A stretch of DNA of 64,000 bases from Pedococcus bigeumensis (GTDB taxonomy: Bacteria > Actinomycetota > Actinomycetes > Actinomycetales > Dermatophilaceae): NCBI RefSeq assembly GCF_006438965.1, contig NZ_RCZM01000003.1, positions 496,001 to 560,000 of the forward strand, written 5' to 3'. Shown here one piece after another: positions 54,257 through 63,548 of the stretch. The position numbers and the translations under genes were made by a program. The notes beneath the pieces are model-generated. The model worked only from the letters and a program-made list of their open reading frames with translations, was not told the DNA's origin and ran no database searches. Positions within the stretch are counted from its first letter, which is position 1. Each line of letters opens with the position of its first letter.

Positions 54257-56112
54257 AACGAGGAATGCGCCTCCGCGCTCCGGAGCTCGTCGGCCGCGGT
54301 TGGCTGAACACCGGGGGCGAGTCGCTCTCGCTGGCCGACTTGCGCGGTCGGATCGTGGTCCTCGACTTCTGGACGTTCTGCTGCGTCAACTGCCTGCACG
54401 TCCTCGACGAGCTCCGTCCCCTCGAAGAGAAGTACGCGGATTCCCTTGTCCTCATTGGGGTCCACTCCCCGAAGTTCGAGCACGAGGCCGACGCCGACGC
54501 TCTGGCCGCGGCCGTCGAGCGCTACGCCGTGCACCACCCCGTCCTCGACGACCCGGAGCTGGTGATCTGGCAGGCCTACACCGCCCGCGCGTGGCCGACG
54601 CTCGTCGTCATCGATCCCGAGGGCTACATCGTCGCCTCGATGTCCGGCGAAGGCCACGCCCACGGCCTGTCCGTCCTCGTCGAGGAGCTGATCGCCGAGC
54701 ACAGTGCCAAAGGCACCTTGCGCCAAGGCGATTCGCCGTATGCCGCGCCCGCACCTGCCGAGACGGCGCTGCGCTTCCCGGGCAAGGCGGCCGTCCTGTC
54801 GGATGGCTCGTTCATCGTGTCCGACACCGCGCACCACGAGATCGTCTGGCTGGAGTCGGACCTCGAGACCGAGCGACGACGCTTCGGCACGAGGGTCCAC
54901 CGCGAGTACCGCGAGCACCGCGAGCTGAACGAGCCGCAAGGCGTGCTCGTCCTGCCGGCCGAGACGGCGGCCCGGGTCGGCTATGACGTCGTCGTCGCCG
55001 ACTCGGTCAACCACCAGGTCAAGGGGCTGCGGCTGGCTGATGGCGCGTGGACGCTCCTGGCCGGCACCGGCAAGCAGCTGCGCGAACGGTCCGGCAGCGG
55101 CCCGGCCCTCAAGCAGGACCTCTCGACCCCGTGGGACCTGGCCTGGTTCATCGGGCGGGTCGTCATCGCGATGGCCGGCACCCACCAGCTGTGGGCGCTG
55201 CACCTGGCCACCGATCCCGCCGACAACACGGTCGCGGTGCTCGGCGGGACGTCAGCGGAAGGCATCCGCGACGGCGCGGCTGACGAGGCCTGGTTCGCCC
55301 AGCCGTCCGGTCTCGCCGTGTCCGAGGACGGTTCGCGGCTGTGGGTCGCGGACTCCGAGACCTTCGCCCTGCGCTCGCTCGACGTGACCGACGAAGGGTT
55401 CGTCGTCACGACCCACGTGGGGCAGGGGCTGTTCGACTTCGGCCACCGGGACGGCGCGGCTGACCAGGCGCTGCTCCAGCACCCGCTGGGGGTGACCGTC
55501 CTGCCCGACGGTTCGGTGGCCGTCAGCGACACCTACAACGGCGCGATCCGTCGCTTCGACCCGGAGATCCGCGAGGTCAGCACGCTCACGACCGGCTTGC
55601 GCGAGCCCTCCGACGCAGTCGTCGAGGCGAGTGAGGACGGCCACGCACGGCTGGTCGTCGTGGAGTCCGGTGCCCACCAGCTCGTGCGGATCGCGTTGCC
55701 CGACAAGGCGCAGCGCCTCGATGGCCTCGCCCACCAGAGCCAGCGGCCCCGCACCGAGGTCGCGCCTGGCCCGCTCACCCTGATGGTCAACTTCACCCCG
55801 CCCACCGGTCAGAAGCTCGACTTCCGCTGGGGCGACCCGACTCGGCTGATGGTGTCGGCGACACCCGACGGCCTGCTGCGCGACGGAGCAGGCAGCGCCG
55901 AAGGCCTGACCCGCACGCTGACCCTCGACCCGGCGGCCGGTGACGGCGTGCTGCACATCTCGGTCCAGACCGCGTCGTGCGACGGCGACCCCGACAGCGG
56001 CGAGGTGCCCGAACACGCTGCCTGCCACCTCTACCAGCAGGACTGGGGCATCCCCGTGGTGCTGGTCGACGGGGCGACCACCGAGCTCACCCTGGACCTG
56101 CGCGGCGTCTGA
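54253..56112 (+). CDS. NHLRC2-like protein: thioredoxin domain plus NHL beta-propeller
   Basis: 619 aa, no signal peptide. A thioredoxin-like domain (about 1-150) carries FWTFCCVNCLHVL with the redox pair Cys44-Val-Asn-Cys47. A six-bladed NHL propeller follows, with repeats such as QPSGLAVSEDGSRLWVADSE, QHPLGVTVLPDGSVAVSDTY, and a C-terminal beta domain (from about 510) ends the protein. The order is that of human NHLRC2, which is essential but poorly understood. The GTG start is inside the nitrilase stop. Link to copper or oxidase assembly through the operon is inference. Confidence 0.88.
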   Translation: MKRGMRLRAPELVGRGWLNTGGESLSLADLRGRIVVLDFWTFCCVNCLHVLDELRPLEEKYADSLVLIGVHSPKFEHEADADALAAAVERYAVHHPVLDDPELVIWQAYTARAWPTLVVIDPEGYIVASMSGEGHAHGLSVLVEELIAEHSAKGTLRQGDSPYAAPAPAETALRFPGKAAVLSDGSFIVSDTAHHEIVWLESDLETERRRFGTRVHREYREHRELNEPQGVLVLPAETAARVGYDVVVADSVNHQVKGLRLADGAWTLLAGTGKQLRERSGSGPALKQDLSTPWDLAWFIGRVVIAMAGTHQLWALHLATDPADNTVAVLGGTSAEGIRDGAADEAWFAQPSGLAVSEDGSRLWVADSETFALRSLDVTDEGFVVTTHVGQGLFDFGHRDGAADQALLQHPLGVTVLPDGSVAVSDTYNGAIRRFDPEIREVSTLTTGLREPSDAVVEASEDGHARLVVVESGAHQLVRIALPDKAQRLDGLAHQSQRPRTEVAPGPLTLMVNFTPPTGQKLDFRWGDPTRLMVSATPDGLLRDGAGSAEGLTRTLTLDPAAGDGVLHISVQTASCDGDPDSGEVPEHAACHLYQQDWGIPVVLVDGATTELTLDLRGV

Positions 56113-56128
56113 CGAACAAACTCTCGCT

Positions 56129-57454
56129 TCAGGTTCGCAGGGCGAAGATGACGGACTTCCTGCCGCGATGGTTGGTGTCGATCCGATGGGCGTAATGCGG
56201 GTCATGGACTCTGCGGTGGTGGTGTCCGCACAACGGCACCGCCAGGGCCAGATCGGTCCGGCCTCCGCTCGCCCACGGGTCCTCATGATGGAGCTCGGAC
56301 CAGGCGTACGGTCGGTCGCACGCCTCGGCGGCGCAGGTGTCATAGGTAGTGGCCAGCGCTACCCGCTGGGCTTCGGTGAAGAACCGCTCCTGGCGGCCGA
56401 GGTCGAGGGGCACGGATCGACCACCAAGGACGGCCGGAACGATCCCGGCATTGCAGGCCAGGCGTCGCGCCTCGCCTGCTGAGAGATCCTGGCCGGTGTC
56501 GAGGTGCGCCGCACCCACGCCGGCCATGAGCTGGTCGTGGTCGATGGTGACCAGGACGGTGGCGGCGACCTTGCCGGAGAGCGCGTCGGTGGGCAGGTGC
56601 TCGAGCAGCTCGACGAACGCCTTGCCGTACCGGTGCGCCCAGTCACCGTCAGCCGCGCGGAAGGCGTCCCACGTGGCGGCCTGGACCGCCGCGGGAGTAC
56701 CGGCACCGGCAGCCGTCGCGGCCCTGGCCGCCTGCTGCGCGAAGCGGCGGGGCGAGGCGATCTGCTGCACGGTCTTGGCCAGGATCGAGGCCGCCAAGGT
56801 GGGCACGGTGAAGTGCCCGGTGGTCGTGCCGTCGCCGTTGTGGTGCCAGGTCAGGCGTGTCTTCGCCACGGCGGCATCTTCTTCCGTGCGCAGCACGCGG
56901 TCCTCGTGTGCGTCGACCTCCGCCTGCGAACGCTCCGTGACCGACAGGATCCGCCGGCCCTCCTTGCGCAGGGTGCCCGGGTCGACGAGCTTGGCACGGC
57001 GCACCAGATCCGTTTCGATGGCGGCTCGCTCCTGCTGGCTCAGCCCGTCCGGCAGCTGCGCGGTGGCGGTGGCGATGACCTGGGCGTGATCGGTCGACAC
57101 GTCCCCGGCGGCCAATGCCTCACGGGTCGCCGGAAGCCCGTTGTCCAGCGCCGTCGCCAGCCGCACGTCGCGGGCCGCCTGCCCGCCGTCACGTCGGGTG
57201 CTGACCGCCAACCAGGCGGACGTCCCCGTCAGTCCAGAGCCAGCGGCGACCCCCGACCGGTCCGCCTCAGCCACCAAGGACAGCCGCACCGCCTGCAACC
57301 GGCTGATCACGCGTTCGACCTCGCCCAGCGCGGTGGCGGCAGCCGGGCCCCCGCACACGTCCCCGGTGTGCACCCGGTCGAGCAGTGCTTCGATCTCGCG
57401 CAACACGTCCACCGTCCCGATTGGGGCGGTGCGAAGGGTGGCGACTGCTGCCAT
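56129..57454 (-). CDS. DUF222/HNH endonuclease-like protein, SOS-box controlled
   Basis: 441 aa. N-terminal DUF222 helical region with REIEALLDRVHTGDVCGG and GLTGTSAWLAVSTRRDGGQA, DVSTDHAQVIATATAQLP, and a C-terminal HNH domain with CAAEACDRPYAWSELHHEDP and AVPLCGHHHRRVHD. Intact, unlike the relative at 17418. An exact SOS box lies 13 bp before its start. In M. tuberculosis several 13E12-family genes belong to the LexA regulon, so DNA-damage induction is likely. Its role after damage is unknown. Confidence 0.88.
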   Translation of the reverse strand: MAAVATLRTAPIGTVDVLREIEALLDRVHTGDVCGGPAAATALGEVERVISRLQAVRLSLVAEADRSGVAAGSGLTGTSAWLAVSTRRDGGQAARDVRLATALDNGLPATREALAAGDVSTDHAQVIATATAQLPDGLSQQERAAIETDLVRRAKLVDPGTLRKEGRRILSVTERSQAEVDAHEDRVLRTEEDAAVAKTRLTWHHNGDGTTTGHFTVPTLAASILAKTVQQIASPRRFAQQAARAATAAGAGTPAAVQAATWDAFRAADGDWAHRYGKAFVELLEHLPTDALSGKVAATVLVTIDHDQLMAGVGAAHLDTGQDLSAGEARRLACNAGIVPAVLGGRSVPLDLGRQERFFTEAQRVALATTYDTCAAEACDRPYAWSELHHEDPWASGGRTDLALAVPLCGHHHRRVHDPHYAHRIDTNHRGRKSVIFALRT

Positions 57455-57466
57455 AGGTACATTCTA

Positions 57467-57484
57467 TTCGAACATACGTTCGAA
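57467..57484. promoter_or_regulatory. LexA SOS box TTCGAACATACGTTCGAA
   Basis: A near-perfect actinobacterial SOS box: TCGAAC-N4-GTTCGA in an 18-bp palindrome whose arms (TTCGAAC / GTTCGAA) are exact. It covers the promoter region of the HNH gene starting at 57454. Confidence 0.9.
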
Positions 57485-57603
57485 CACAAGCCTCGAGCCG
57501 AGGCGATTTCGGCGGACCTCACCACCGTCCACTGCGTACTCCGGTCCCTCACGGCCGGCCTCCTGCAACGGCCCGTGGCCACGCGGCATACCCATCGTGC
57601 GAC

Positions 57604-58401
57604 TCAGCCGCCGCTGAACTCCCAGTGCCATGGCTCGGGCAGGGACCCGGTGGCCTGCGCCCAGCCTGGGTGCACCCAGCCGAACCGCGGGGCGTTGGCC
57701 CGCATCCAGTGGTGTGCCGACGTGCCGAACCGGTCCACCCCACCGCAGAGGTCCACAGCGAGACCAAGGCCGTGCTCGCTACGTCCCGGCGTCGCGGCCC
57801 ACTTGCCGCGGGAGGCCTTGACGGCGACCTGCTCGTCGTAGGAGCGGTATGAGTCGGTGACGCAGAGCGGCCTGCCGTTCGCCTTCTCGAACGCGGCGCT
57901 GAGGGCGTTGAACGATGCAGCTGCCCGCGGCCGCAAGGACTCGCCGGGCTCTGCCCGCAGGGAGCACAACGCACTGCGTGGCACCCGGCCGTTGGGGTAC
58001 GGGCGCTCGTTGCTGCTGCACGCTTTGCCCACAGAGACAACGGCACGCGTCTGGCCAGCGGTGCACGGCGGCGCCTTCTCGTTCGAGCTGGTGAACGCAT
58101 CCGCCACGTAACGGCCCTCGCCGATCTTGTTCCACACGCTGGTCGCGCCGTACGGACCGGACACCCGGGTGCCCTTTGTCTGGCACACGATGTTGAGCTT
58201 CGCCCCCTTGGCCACCGAACCCACGGCCTCGAACCCGGTGCCCGGTCCCGAGCGAACGGTCAGCGGGGTGCTCTGGGTGCGCACGTGCCCGACCGCCGCG
58301 GTCGCAGCGGCCGCGCCTCCGACGAGAACCCCGACTCCCAGCGCCGTGACCACGGCGAGCCGCACCGGCCGCTTCGTGGCGAAGGTGGTGATGAGACTCA
58401 T
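57604..58401 (-). CDS. Secreted M15 (VanY-like) carboxypeptidase with N-terminal SH3-like module
   Basis: 265 aa. A signal peptide (basic start, hydrophobic to about residue 35) is followed by a bacterial SH3-like module (about 40-105: TPLTVRSGPGTGFEAVGSVA, GEGRYVADAF) and an M15 domain with zinc motifs SEHGLGLAVDL and WHWEFSGG. It trims peptidoglycan stem peptides. The start ATG 58401 follows AGGAG. The SH3 module is closely similar to that of the CHAP protein at 59203. Confidence 0.9.
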   Translation of the reverse strand: MSLITTFATKRPVRLAVVTALGVGVLVGGAAAATAAVGHVRTQSTPLTVRSGPGTGFEAVGSVAKGAKLNIVCQTKGTRVSGPYGATSVWNKIGEGRYVADAFTSSNEKAPPCTAGQTRAVVSVGKACSSNERPYPNGRVPRSALCSLRAEPGESLRPRAAASFNALSAAFEKANGRPLCVTDSYRSYDEQVAVKASRGKWAATPGRSEHGLGLAVDLCGGVDRFGTSAHHWMRANAPRFGWVHPGWAQATGSLPEPWHWEFSGG

Positions 58402-58464
58402 GACGTGCTCCTGTGGGTTCCCCGGGCTGCTCTGCGGGCTGGTCGCCCGCTGCGATCTGCGAGG

Positions 58465-58513
58465 AACGTAAGGTCCGTCTCGCCGGCCCGTCGATGGGGA
58501 CAACTCCCCCGGG
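58465..58513 (-). promoter_or_regulatory. Promoter of the M15 gene, with element shared with the CHAP gene
   Basis: Read on the minus strand: CCCGGGGGAGTTGTCCCCAT then TCGACG (58494-58489), 18 bp, TACGTT (58470-58465). The first block and the -35-like TCGACG recur before the CHAP gene. The 5' leader is about 65 nt. Confidence 0.6.
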
Positions 58514-58693
58514 ATGGGGCCTTGGGCACGGGAGACGGGCAGGGAGGACTCCCCTCACGCCCGCGCCCGATATACCCCATCCGCGCTGCGTTCCCGCAGG
58601 TCAGGGCGATTCGGGTCTACAGTCGAGGCAACGGGTCGCCCCACGGGACCCGGAGATCCACACCCGAGCACCACCCATCACCCAGGAGTGAGC

Positions 58694-58954
58694 ATGTACA
58701 TCGGAGTCGGCATCTTCCTGATCGTCGTCGGCGCGATCCTGACCTTCGCCCTCAACGCGTCGGTGGACGCGATCAACCTCGGCATGATCGGCTGGATCTG
58801 CATGGCGGCCGGCGTGCTGGCCATCCTCTTGTCGCTGGTCGTCACGAACCGTCGTGGCGTCGGCGGCGCTGGCTACTCGTCGCGTCGCGTGAGCCACACG
58901 GACCCGGCCACGGGCACCCAGGTCGACGAGGTCGAGGTCGACCCGCGCGCCTGA
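58694..58954 (+). CDS. DUF6458-like small membrane protein
   Basis: 86 aa, two helices (MYIGVGIFLIVVGAILTFAL, IGWICMAAGVLAILLSLVV), then a polar tail ending VDEVEVDPRA. ATG 58694 behind CAGGAG. The family is actinobacterial and unstudied. Sits between the two cell-wall hydrolase genes. Confidence 0.75.
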   Translation: MYIGVGIFLIVVGAILTFALNASVDAINLGMIGWICMAAGVLAILLSLVVTNRRGVGGAGYSSRRVSHTDPATGTQVDEVEVDPRA

Positions 58955-58970
58955 CCACTACCCCCTGAGC

Positions 58971-59016
58971 CACGACAAGGGCGGCACCGGAGCGATCCGG
59001 TGCCGCCCTCGTCGTG
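58971..59016 (+). terminator. Stem-loop terminator after the DUF6458-like gene
   Basis: Arms of 14 bp (58978-58991, 58996-59009) with loop GCGA, extended by 6 bp (CACGAC/GTCGTG) past one mismatch. A GTATGCCG copy follows at 59028. Confidence 0.82.
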
Positions 59017-59091
59017 TCCGACTGTGGGTATGCCGCCCGCGCACCTCCCGGGGAGAGCTCCCCTCGTGGTGGCGCGTGCTCAACCCCCTGA

Positions 59092-59138
59092 CCCGGGTAG
59101 TTCTCCCCATCGACGGCCCCACCGATCGTTCCTACCTT
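59092..59138 (+). promoter_or_regulatory. Promoter of the CHAP gene, with element shared with the M15 gene
   Basis: CCCGGGTAGTTCTCCCCA, then TCGACG (59110-59115), 17 bp, TACCTT (59133-59138). Together with the minus-strand copy at 58465-58513 it gives consensus CCCGGGkrGTTsTCCCCA-TCGACGG. The block upstream of TCGACG looks like a binding site for a shared activator or a UP-like element. Confidence 0.6.
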
Positions 59139-59202
59139 CATCCTCAGCAGCCGGTTCCAGCAGGGAGCCAGGCGGATCCGAAACATGATGCAGGAGAACG
59201 AA

Positions 59203-59976
59203 ATGCGCACTCCCAAGCTCAGTCAGAAGCCAGTTCGCCTGGCCCTCGCCGGTGCCATCGGGCTGTCCGTCGTCGCGGGTGGGGCGGCCATCGCCGATGC
59301 CGCCACCGGCACGATCAGGACCAGCGCCGCGAGCCTGACGGTCCGCTCCGGCCCGGGCACCGGCTACGGCGCTGTCACGACCATCAAGAAGGGCACCAGG
59401 GTCACCATCAGCTGCCAGACGTACGGGTCGACCGTCAAGGGCACCTATGGCACCTCGAACATCTGGGACAAGATCGGTAGCGGGCGCTACGTCTCGGACG
59501 CCTACGTCTACACCGGTCGCGACGGCTTCGTGGCCCCCAAGTGCGGCGGCACCACCACCCCACCGTCCAGCGCCGTCAGGGATGACTACCCCTACCGCGG
59601 CGCCTCCTCCGGCGTCGACCCGTGGAACTTCTACAAGGGCCAGTGCACCTCCTTCGCCGCTTGGCGAGTTCGCCACAACCTCGGCGTCGCGTTCTCCAAC
59701 TCCTACAAGGGCCAGCACTGGGGCAACGCCGAGCACTGGGACAACGCCGCCCGCGCCGCCGGCATCCCCGTCTACAAGTCTCCGAAGGTCGGCGACATCG
59801 CGGTCCGCAGCAGCGGCACCTACGGCCACGTCGCCTACGTCGCGAAAGTCAACAGCGACGGCAGCTTCATGGTGGAGGAGTACAACCACGTGCGCTCCGA
59901 CACCTACAGCTACCGCAAGGCCACCAAGGGCACGGGCAGCGAGCAGTTCAGCGACTTCATCCGCTTCTCGCGGTAG
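59203..59976 (+). CDS. Secreted CHAP-domain amidase/endopeptidase with SH3-like module
   Basis: 257 aa from ATG 59203 behind CAGGAG. Signal peptide ends near residue 35 (IADAATGTI). SH3-like module about 40-100 (ASLTVRSGPGTGYGAVTTIK, GSGRYVSDAY). The CHAP catalytic pair is Cys148 (GQCTSFAAWR) and His209 (YGHVAYVAKV), with Asn/Glu in VEEYNH. It cuts peptidoglycan, probably for growth or resuscitation. Close relative of the M15 protein in the shared module. Confidence 0.92.
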   Translation: MRTPKLSQKPVRLALAGAIGLSVVAGGAAIADAATGTIRTSAASLTVRSGPGTGYGAVTTIKKGTRVTISCQTYGSTVKGTYGTSNIWDKIGSGRYVSDAYVYTGRDGFVAPKCGGTTTPPSSAVRDDYPYRGASSGVDPWNFYKGQCTSFAAWRVRHNLGVAFSNSYKGQHWGNAEHWDNAARAAGIPVYKSPKVGDIAVRSSGTYGHVAYVAKVNSDGSFMVEEYNHVRSDTYSYRKATKGTGSEQFSDFIRFSR

Positions 59977-60106
59977 CGGGACATCAGGCTCAGCAAGGGC
60001 TGAGTGGGTCGAGGGGTCGCCGGCGAACGAGCCCATCCGTTTCGCCGGCTGATCCGAACAGAGAGTGCGTCCGTCGTCGCAGGGGGTGGCGGGGCAAGCA
60101 GAGCAG

Positions 60107-60171
60107 GTATGCCGAAGGGCTGGCTTCAGGGGAAGCCAGCCCTTCGGTTGTGCCGGGAGCACCCGGCATAC
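60107..60171. terminator. 16-bp stem-loop flanked by a facing GTATGCCG pair
   Basis: Arms 60112-60127 and 60132-60147 are exactly complementary with loop AGGG; motif copies lie at 60107 and 60164. Between convergent genes (CHAP, plus; acyl-CoA dehydrogenase, minus), so it can terminate both. Confidence 0.82.
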
Positions 60172-60186
60172 CTCACGTGGAACGCG

Positions 60187-62064
60187 TCAGAACGCGGACT
60201 CCGGGATGTCCATCAGCGCGTTGTCGGTCGCCTCGGCGATCTGGCGCTCGGCCGCGATCTTGGGCAGCACGTTGCGCGCGAAGAACGACGCGGCAGCGAT
60301 CTTGCCCTCGTAGAAGTCGCGGTCCTTGGCCGAGACGCCCTCGCCCTCAAGCGCCTTCGAGGCAACGGCGGCCTGGCGCAGGAGCAGCCAGCCGATGACC
60401 AGGTCGCCGGCGGACAGCAGCAGGCGCGAGGTGTTCTGACCAACCTTGTAGAGGTTGGCGAGCTCGCCGCCCTCCTGGCGCGGGTCGGACTTCATCAGCT
60501 CGCCGACCATGTAGCCGAGGATGCCCTGGACATCCTCGAGGCCCTTGCCGAGCAGCTCGCGCTCGGTGTCGAGGCGCCCGCCGTTGGCACCGAGGTCCTT
60601 GGCGAACTCCTGGATCTGCATGGCCACGTGCGAGAGGGCCTGGGCCTTGTCGCGGATGATCTTGCGGAAGAAGAAGTCCAGTCCCTGGATGGCGGTGGTG
60701 CCCTCGTAGAGCGTGTCGATCTTGGCGTCGCGGATGTACTGCTCGATCGGGTACTCCTGCAGGAAGCCGGAGCCGCCGAGGGTCTGTAGCGACTCTGTTC
60801 CCAGCAGCACCCAGGCGCGCTCGGAGCCGACGCCCTTGACGATCGGGAGCAGCAGGTCGTTGACCCGGTTGGCCATCTCGGCCGGGGTGTCCTTGGCGAT
60901 CTCCTCGGACCCGCTCGCGAGGAACGCCTCATGGACGATGTCCTGCTGGGTCGCGGTGTACATGACCAGTGCGCGCAGGCCCTCGGCGTAGGACTTCTGC
61001 GTCATCAGCGAGCGGCGCACGTCGGGGTGGTGCGTGATGGTCACGCGCGGCGCGGCCTTGTCGGTCATCTGGGTCAGGTCGGCACCCTGGACGCGCTCCT
61101 TGGCGTAGTCGCGGGCATTGAGGTAGGCGGTCGACAGCGTCGAGATCGCCTTGGTACCAACCAGCATTCGCGCGTGCTCGATGACGCGGAACATCTGCGC
61201 GATGCCGTCGTGGGCATCGCCGAGCAGGGTGCCGACAGCCGGCTCCTTGTCGCCGAAGGTGATCTCGCAGGTCGTCGAGACCTTGAGGCCCATCTTGTGC
61301 TCGAGGTTGGTGACGTTGGCGCCGTTGCGCTCGCCCAGCTCACCGGTCTCGAGATCGATCTGGAACTTGGGGACGATGAACAGGGACAGGCCCTTGGTGC
61401 CCGCGCCGGCGCCCTCGGGGCGGGCCAGCACGAAGTGGATGACGTTGTCGGTCATGTCGGACTCACCGGAGGTGATGAACCGCTTGACGCCCGTGACGTT
61501 CCAGGTGCCGTCGGCGTTCTCGCTGGCCTTGGTGCGGCCGGCGCCGACGTCAGAGCCGGCGTCGGGCTCGGTCAGCACCATCGTGCAGTGCCAGCCCTTC
61601 TCGACGATCCAGTGGGCGAGCTTCTTCTGCTCGTCGTTGCCGAGGATGTAGAGCAGGTTGGCGAAGGAGTAGGACGCGGCGAACATCGCGATCGCCGGGT
61701 TGGCGCCCAGCACCATCTCGTTCATGGCCCACTTCAGGCTCGGCGGGGCGACGGTGCCGTCCAGTTCGCGTGGCACGTCGATGTTCCAGAAGCCGGAGTC
61801 GACATAGGCCTGGTAGCTCTTCTTGAACGACTCGGGCATCGTCACCGAGTAGGTCTTGGGGTCGTAGACAGGCGGGTTGCGGTCGGCGTCGGCGAACGAC
61901 TCGGCCAGCTCGTTCTCGGCGAGCCGCGACACCTCCTTCAACATCTCCCTGGCGGTGTCGGCGTCGACGTCGGCGTAGGGGCCTTTGCCCAGCACGTCGC
62001 CGCGGCCGAAGACCTCGAAGAGGTTGAACTCCAGGTCGCGCAGGTTGCTCTTGTAGTGGCCCAT
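60187..62064 (-). CDS. Acyl-CoA dehydrogenase, FadE5-like
   Basis: 625 aa flavoprotein of fatty-acid beta-oxidation. [19 protein letters not shown] is the FAD/acyl-CoA loop, [20 protein letters not shown] and the C-terminal [18 protein letters not shown] (catalytic Glu in YEGTT) are typical. Long N- and C-terminal parts make it resemble mycobacterial FadE5, which takes a broad range of chain lengths. Start ATG 62064 behind GGAGGG. Monocistronic; no other fad gene in the window. Confidence 0.92.
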   Translation of the reverse strand: MGHYKSNLRDLEFNLFEVFGRGDVLGKGPYADVDADTAREMLKEVSRLAENELAESFADADRNPPVYDPKTYSVTMPESFKKSYQAYVDSGFWNIDVPRELDGTVAPPSLKWAMNEMVLGANPAIAMFAASYSFANLLYILGNDEQKKLAHWIVEKGWHCTMVLTEPDAGSDVGAGRTKASENADGTWNVTGVKRFITSGESDMTDNVIHFVLARPEGAGAGTKGLSLFIVPKFQIDLETGELGERNGANVTNLEHKMGLKVSTTCEITFGDKEPAVGTLLGDAHDGIAQMFRVIEHARMLVGTKAISTLSTAYLNARDYAKERVQGADLTQMTDKAAPRVTITHHPDVRRSLMTQKSYAEGLRALVMYTATQQDIVHEAFLASGSEEIAKDTPAEMANRVNDLLLPIVKGVGSERAWVLLGTESLQTLGGSGFLQEYPIEQYIRDAKIDTLYEGTTAIQGLDFFFRKIIRDKAQALSHVAMQIQEFAKDLGANGGRLDTERELLGKGLEDVQGILGYMVGELMKSDPRQEGGELANLYKVGQNTSRLLLSAGDLVIGWLLLRQAAVASKALEGEGVSAKDRDFYEGKIAAASFFARNVLPKIAAERQIAEATDNALMDIPESAF

Positions 62065-62187
62065 GTCGGGGAACCCTCCGGGTCGTGACGTGCGGTCGGC
62101 CGGCCTGTGTACTGACCGGTAACTTCCATGGTGCTACCCGTGGGTAACAATTGCAACCCTTTCGTGGGATGCGCCACAGAGCCGCAG

Positions 62188-62264
62188 GTATGCCGCGTGC
62201 TCGCGGTGCTGCCCGCCGATCCGCGGGTGGTGGCCACGAGCGCGCTGGGGAGGGCACGGCATAC
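62188..62264. promoter_or_regulatory. Facing GTATGCCG pair in the acyl-CoA dehydrogenase / DUF6584 divergent region
   Basis: Copies at 62188 and 62257, both in extended form; CGTGCTCG and CGAGCGCG partly pair inside. Both genes start here and read outward. Confidence 0.4.
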
Positions 62265-62273
62265 TCACGTGGT

Positions 62274-62843
62274 GTGAGCCAGGAACCCCAGACGGAACCT
62301 TCGAGCCAGCCGAGCAGCGCCGTCCAGCGCGCCCGGGCCGACCTCGACGCGGGTCGGGAGTGGAAGGCCCGCGAGCGGCTGGTGGGGCACCTGGCCGGCG
62401 AGTTCGATGCCGAGGCGCTCGAGCTGCTCGGCGAGGTGAACTACGCGATGCGCGACCTCCCGGCGGCGGGGGCTGCCTGGTTCGGCACCGCCCGACGCGG
62501 CAAGGACGTGGACGAGGCGGTCGAGGCGTGGCGCGAGCGGCACGGCGACCACTTCGCCCAGATGTGGAGCAGCCTGCCCCGGTCGGTACGTGAGCGCGAT
62601 GGCAACAAAAGGGTCGATGCGCTGCATCGGCGGGCCGAGCAGGACAGGGCGTCGGCGACCTCGGGCGGTTCGCCGCGACCCCCTGGCGCCGGCCAAACGG
62701 GGGCAGGGTCGGCCGGTAGCGCGTCCTCCGGAGATGGCGGCCTGGACGCGGCGACGGTCATCGCGCTGGCGCTGGCCGTGCTGTTCGTGGCGTGTGCGGT
62801 CATCGGCCTGGTGACGCTGCTCGGCTGGCTGGTCCCCGGCTGA
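62274..62843 (+). CDS. DUF6584-like protein with C-terminal membrane helix
   Basis: 189 aa from GTG 62274. A helical-repeat (TPR-like) domain (VQRARADLDAGREWKARERL, LLGEVNYAMRDLPAAGAAWF) covers about 20-115. A Gly/Pro/Ser-rich linker leads to one C-terminal helix (VIALALAVLFVACAVIGLVT). Tail-anchored. I place it in the DUF6584 family on pattern alone; role unknown. TGATG overlap couples it to the kinase. Confidence 0.65.
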   Translation: MSQEPQTEPSSQPSSAVQRARADLDAGREWKARERLVGHLAGEFDAEALELLGEVNYAMRDLPAAGAAWFGTARRGKDVDEAVEAWRERHGDHFAQMWSSLPRSVRERDGNKRVDALHRRAEQDRASATSGGSPRPPGAGQTGAGSAGSASSGDGGLDAATVIALALAVLFVACAVIGLVTLLGWLVPG

Positions 62844-63526
62844 TGGCCGAGGGTTCGGCGAAGCTGGGTGCGCGCGCTGACCTCGTGGCCGAGGTGGCTT
62901 CGTACGTGCCTGCGGCAGTGGGCGCGGACTGTGTCCGGGTGGGGGTCGACGGTGTGGATGGCGCGGGGAAGACCTTCTTTGCCGCCGAGCTCGCGTCGGC
63001 CCTGCGAGACCGTGGGCGTCCGGTCGTGGAGTTCTCGGTCGACGGGTGGCACCGGGTGCGGGCCGAGCGCTACGCCCGAGGACCCCAGTCGCCGGTGGGC
63101 TTCTGGCTGGACTCGTACGACTACCCGCGCCTGATCGACGAGGCCTTGACGCCGCTGGGTCCGAGGGGATCGCGGCGGTTCCGGACCGCGGGGCACGACG
63201 TGCGCACCGACGAGCTGTTGTGGCCGGACCTCGTCGAGGCTCCCGCAGCGTCGGTCGTGGTGATCGACGGGCTGTTCCTGCACCGGGCCGAGCTGGAGGG
63301 GTGCTTCGAGTTCACCGTCTTCGTCGACGTGCCGTTCGAGGTGACAGCCGAGCGGATGGCGGTGCGAGATGGTGCTCGCGGCGATCCCGCGCACCCCGCC
63401 ATGCGTCGCTATGTCGAGGCGCAGCGGACCTACTTCGCCGAGCGCGCTCCCTGGTCACGCGCCGACCTCGTTGTGGACAACACCGACCTGGTCAACCCGG
63501 TGTTGGTGACCGGCCGACTCGACTGA
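62843..63526 (+). CDS. P-loop kinase of the uridine kinase / phosphoribulokinase-like family
   Basis: 227 aa. Walker A GVDGAGKT at 37-44, then FAAELASALRDRGRPVVEFS (nucleoside pocket region), a DGW motif (SVDGWHRVRAERYA) and VVVIDGLFLHRAELEG. The C-terminal VRDGARGDPAHPAMRRYVEAQ lid and VDNTDLVNP are typical of actinobacterial proteins annotated as uridine kinase-like. Substrate not proven. Last gene of a two-gene unit. Confidence 0.82.
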   Translation: MAEGSAKLGARADLVAEVASYVPAAVGADCVRVGVDGVDGAGKTFFAAELASALRDRGRPVVEFSVDGWHRVRAERYARGPQSPVGFWLDSYDYPRLIDEALTPLGPRGSRRFRTAGHDVRTDELLWPDLVEAPAASVVVIDGLFLHRAELEGCFEFTVFVDVPFEVTAERMAVRDGARGDPAHPAMRRYVEAQRTYFAERAPWSRADLVVDNTDLVNPVLVTGRLD

Positions 63527-63548
63527 GGGTCGCGGCCGCTGATCGCTG

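Noticed and set aside
59036-59202. c-di-AMP (ydaO-type) riboswitch before the CHAP gene
   Set aside because: Such riboswitches often precede actinobacterial cell-wall hydrolases, but I could not find the conserved core; the promoter-like element explains the region better.
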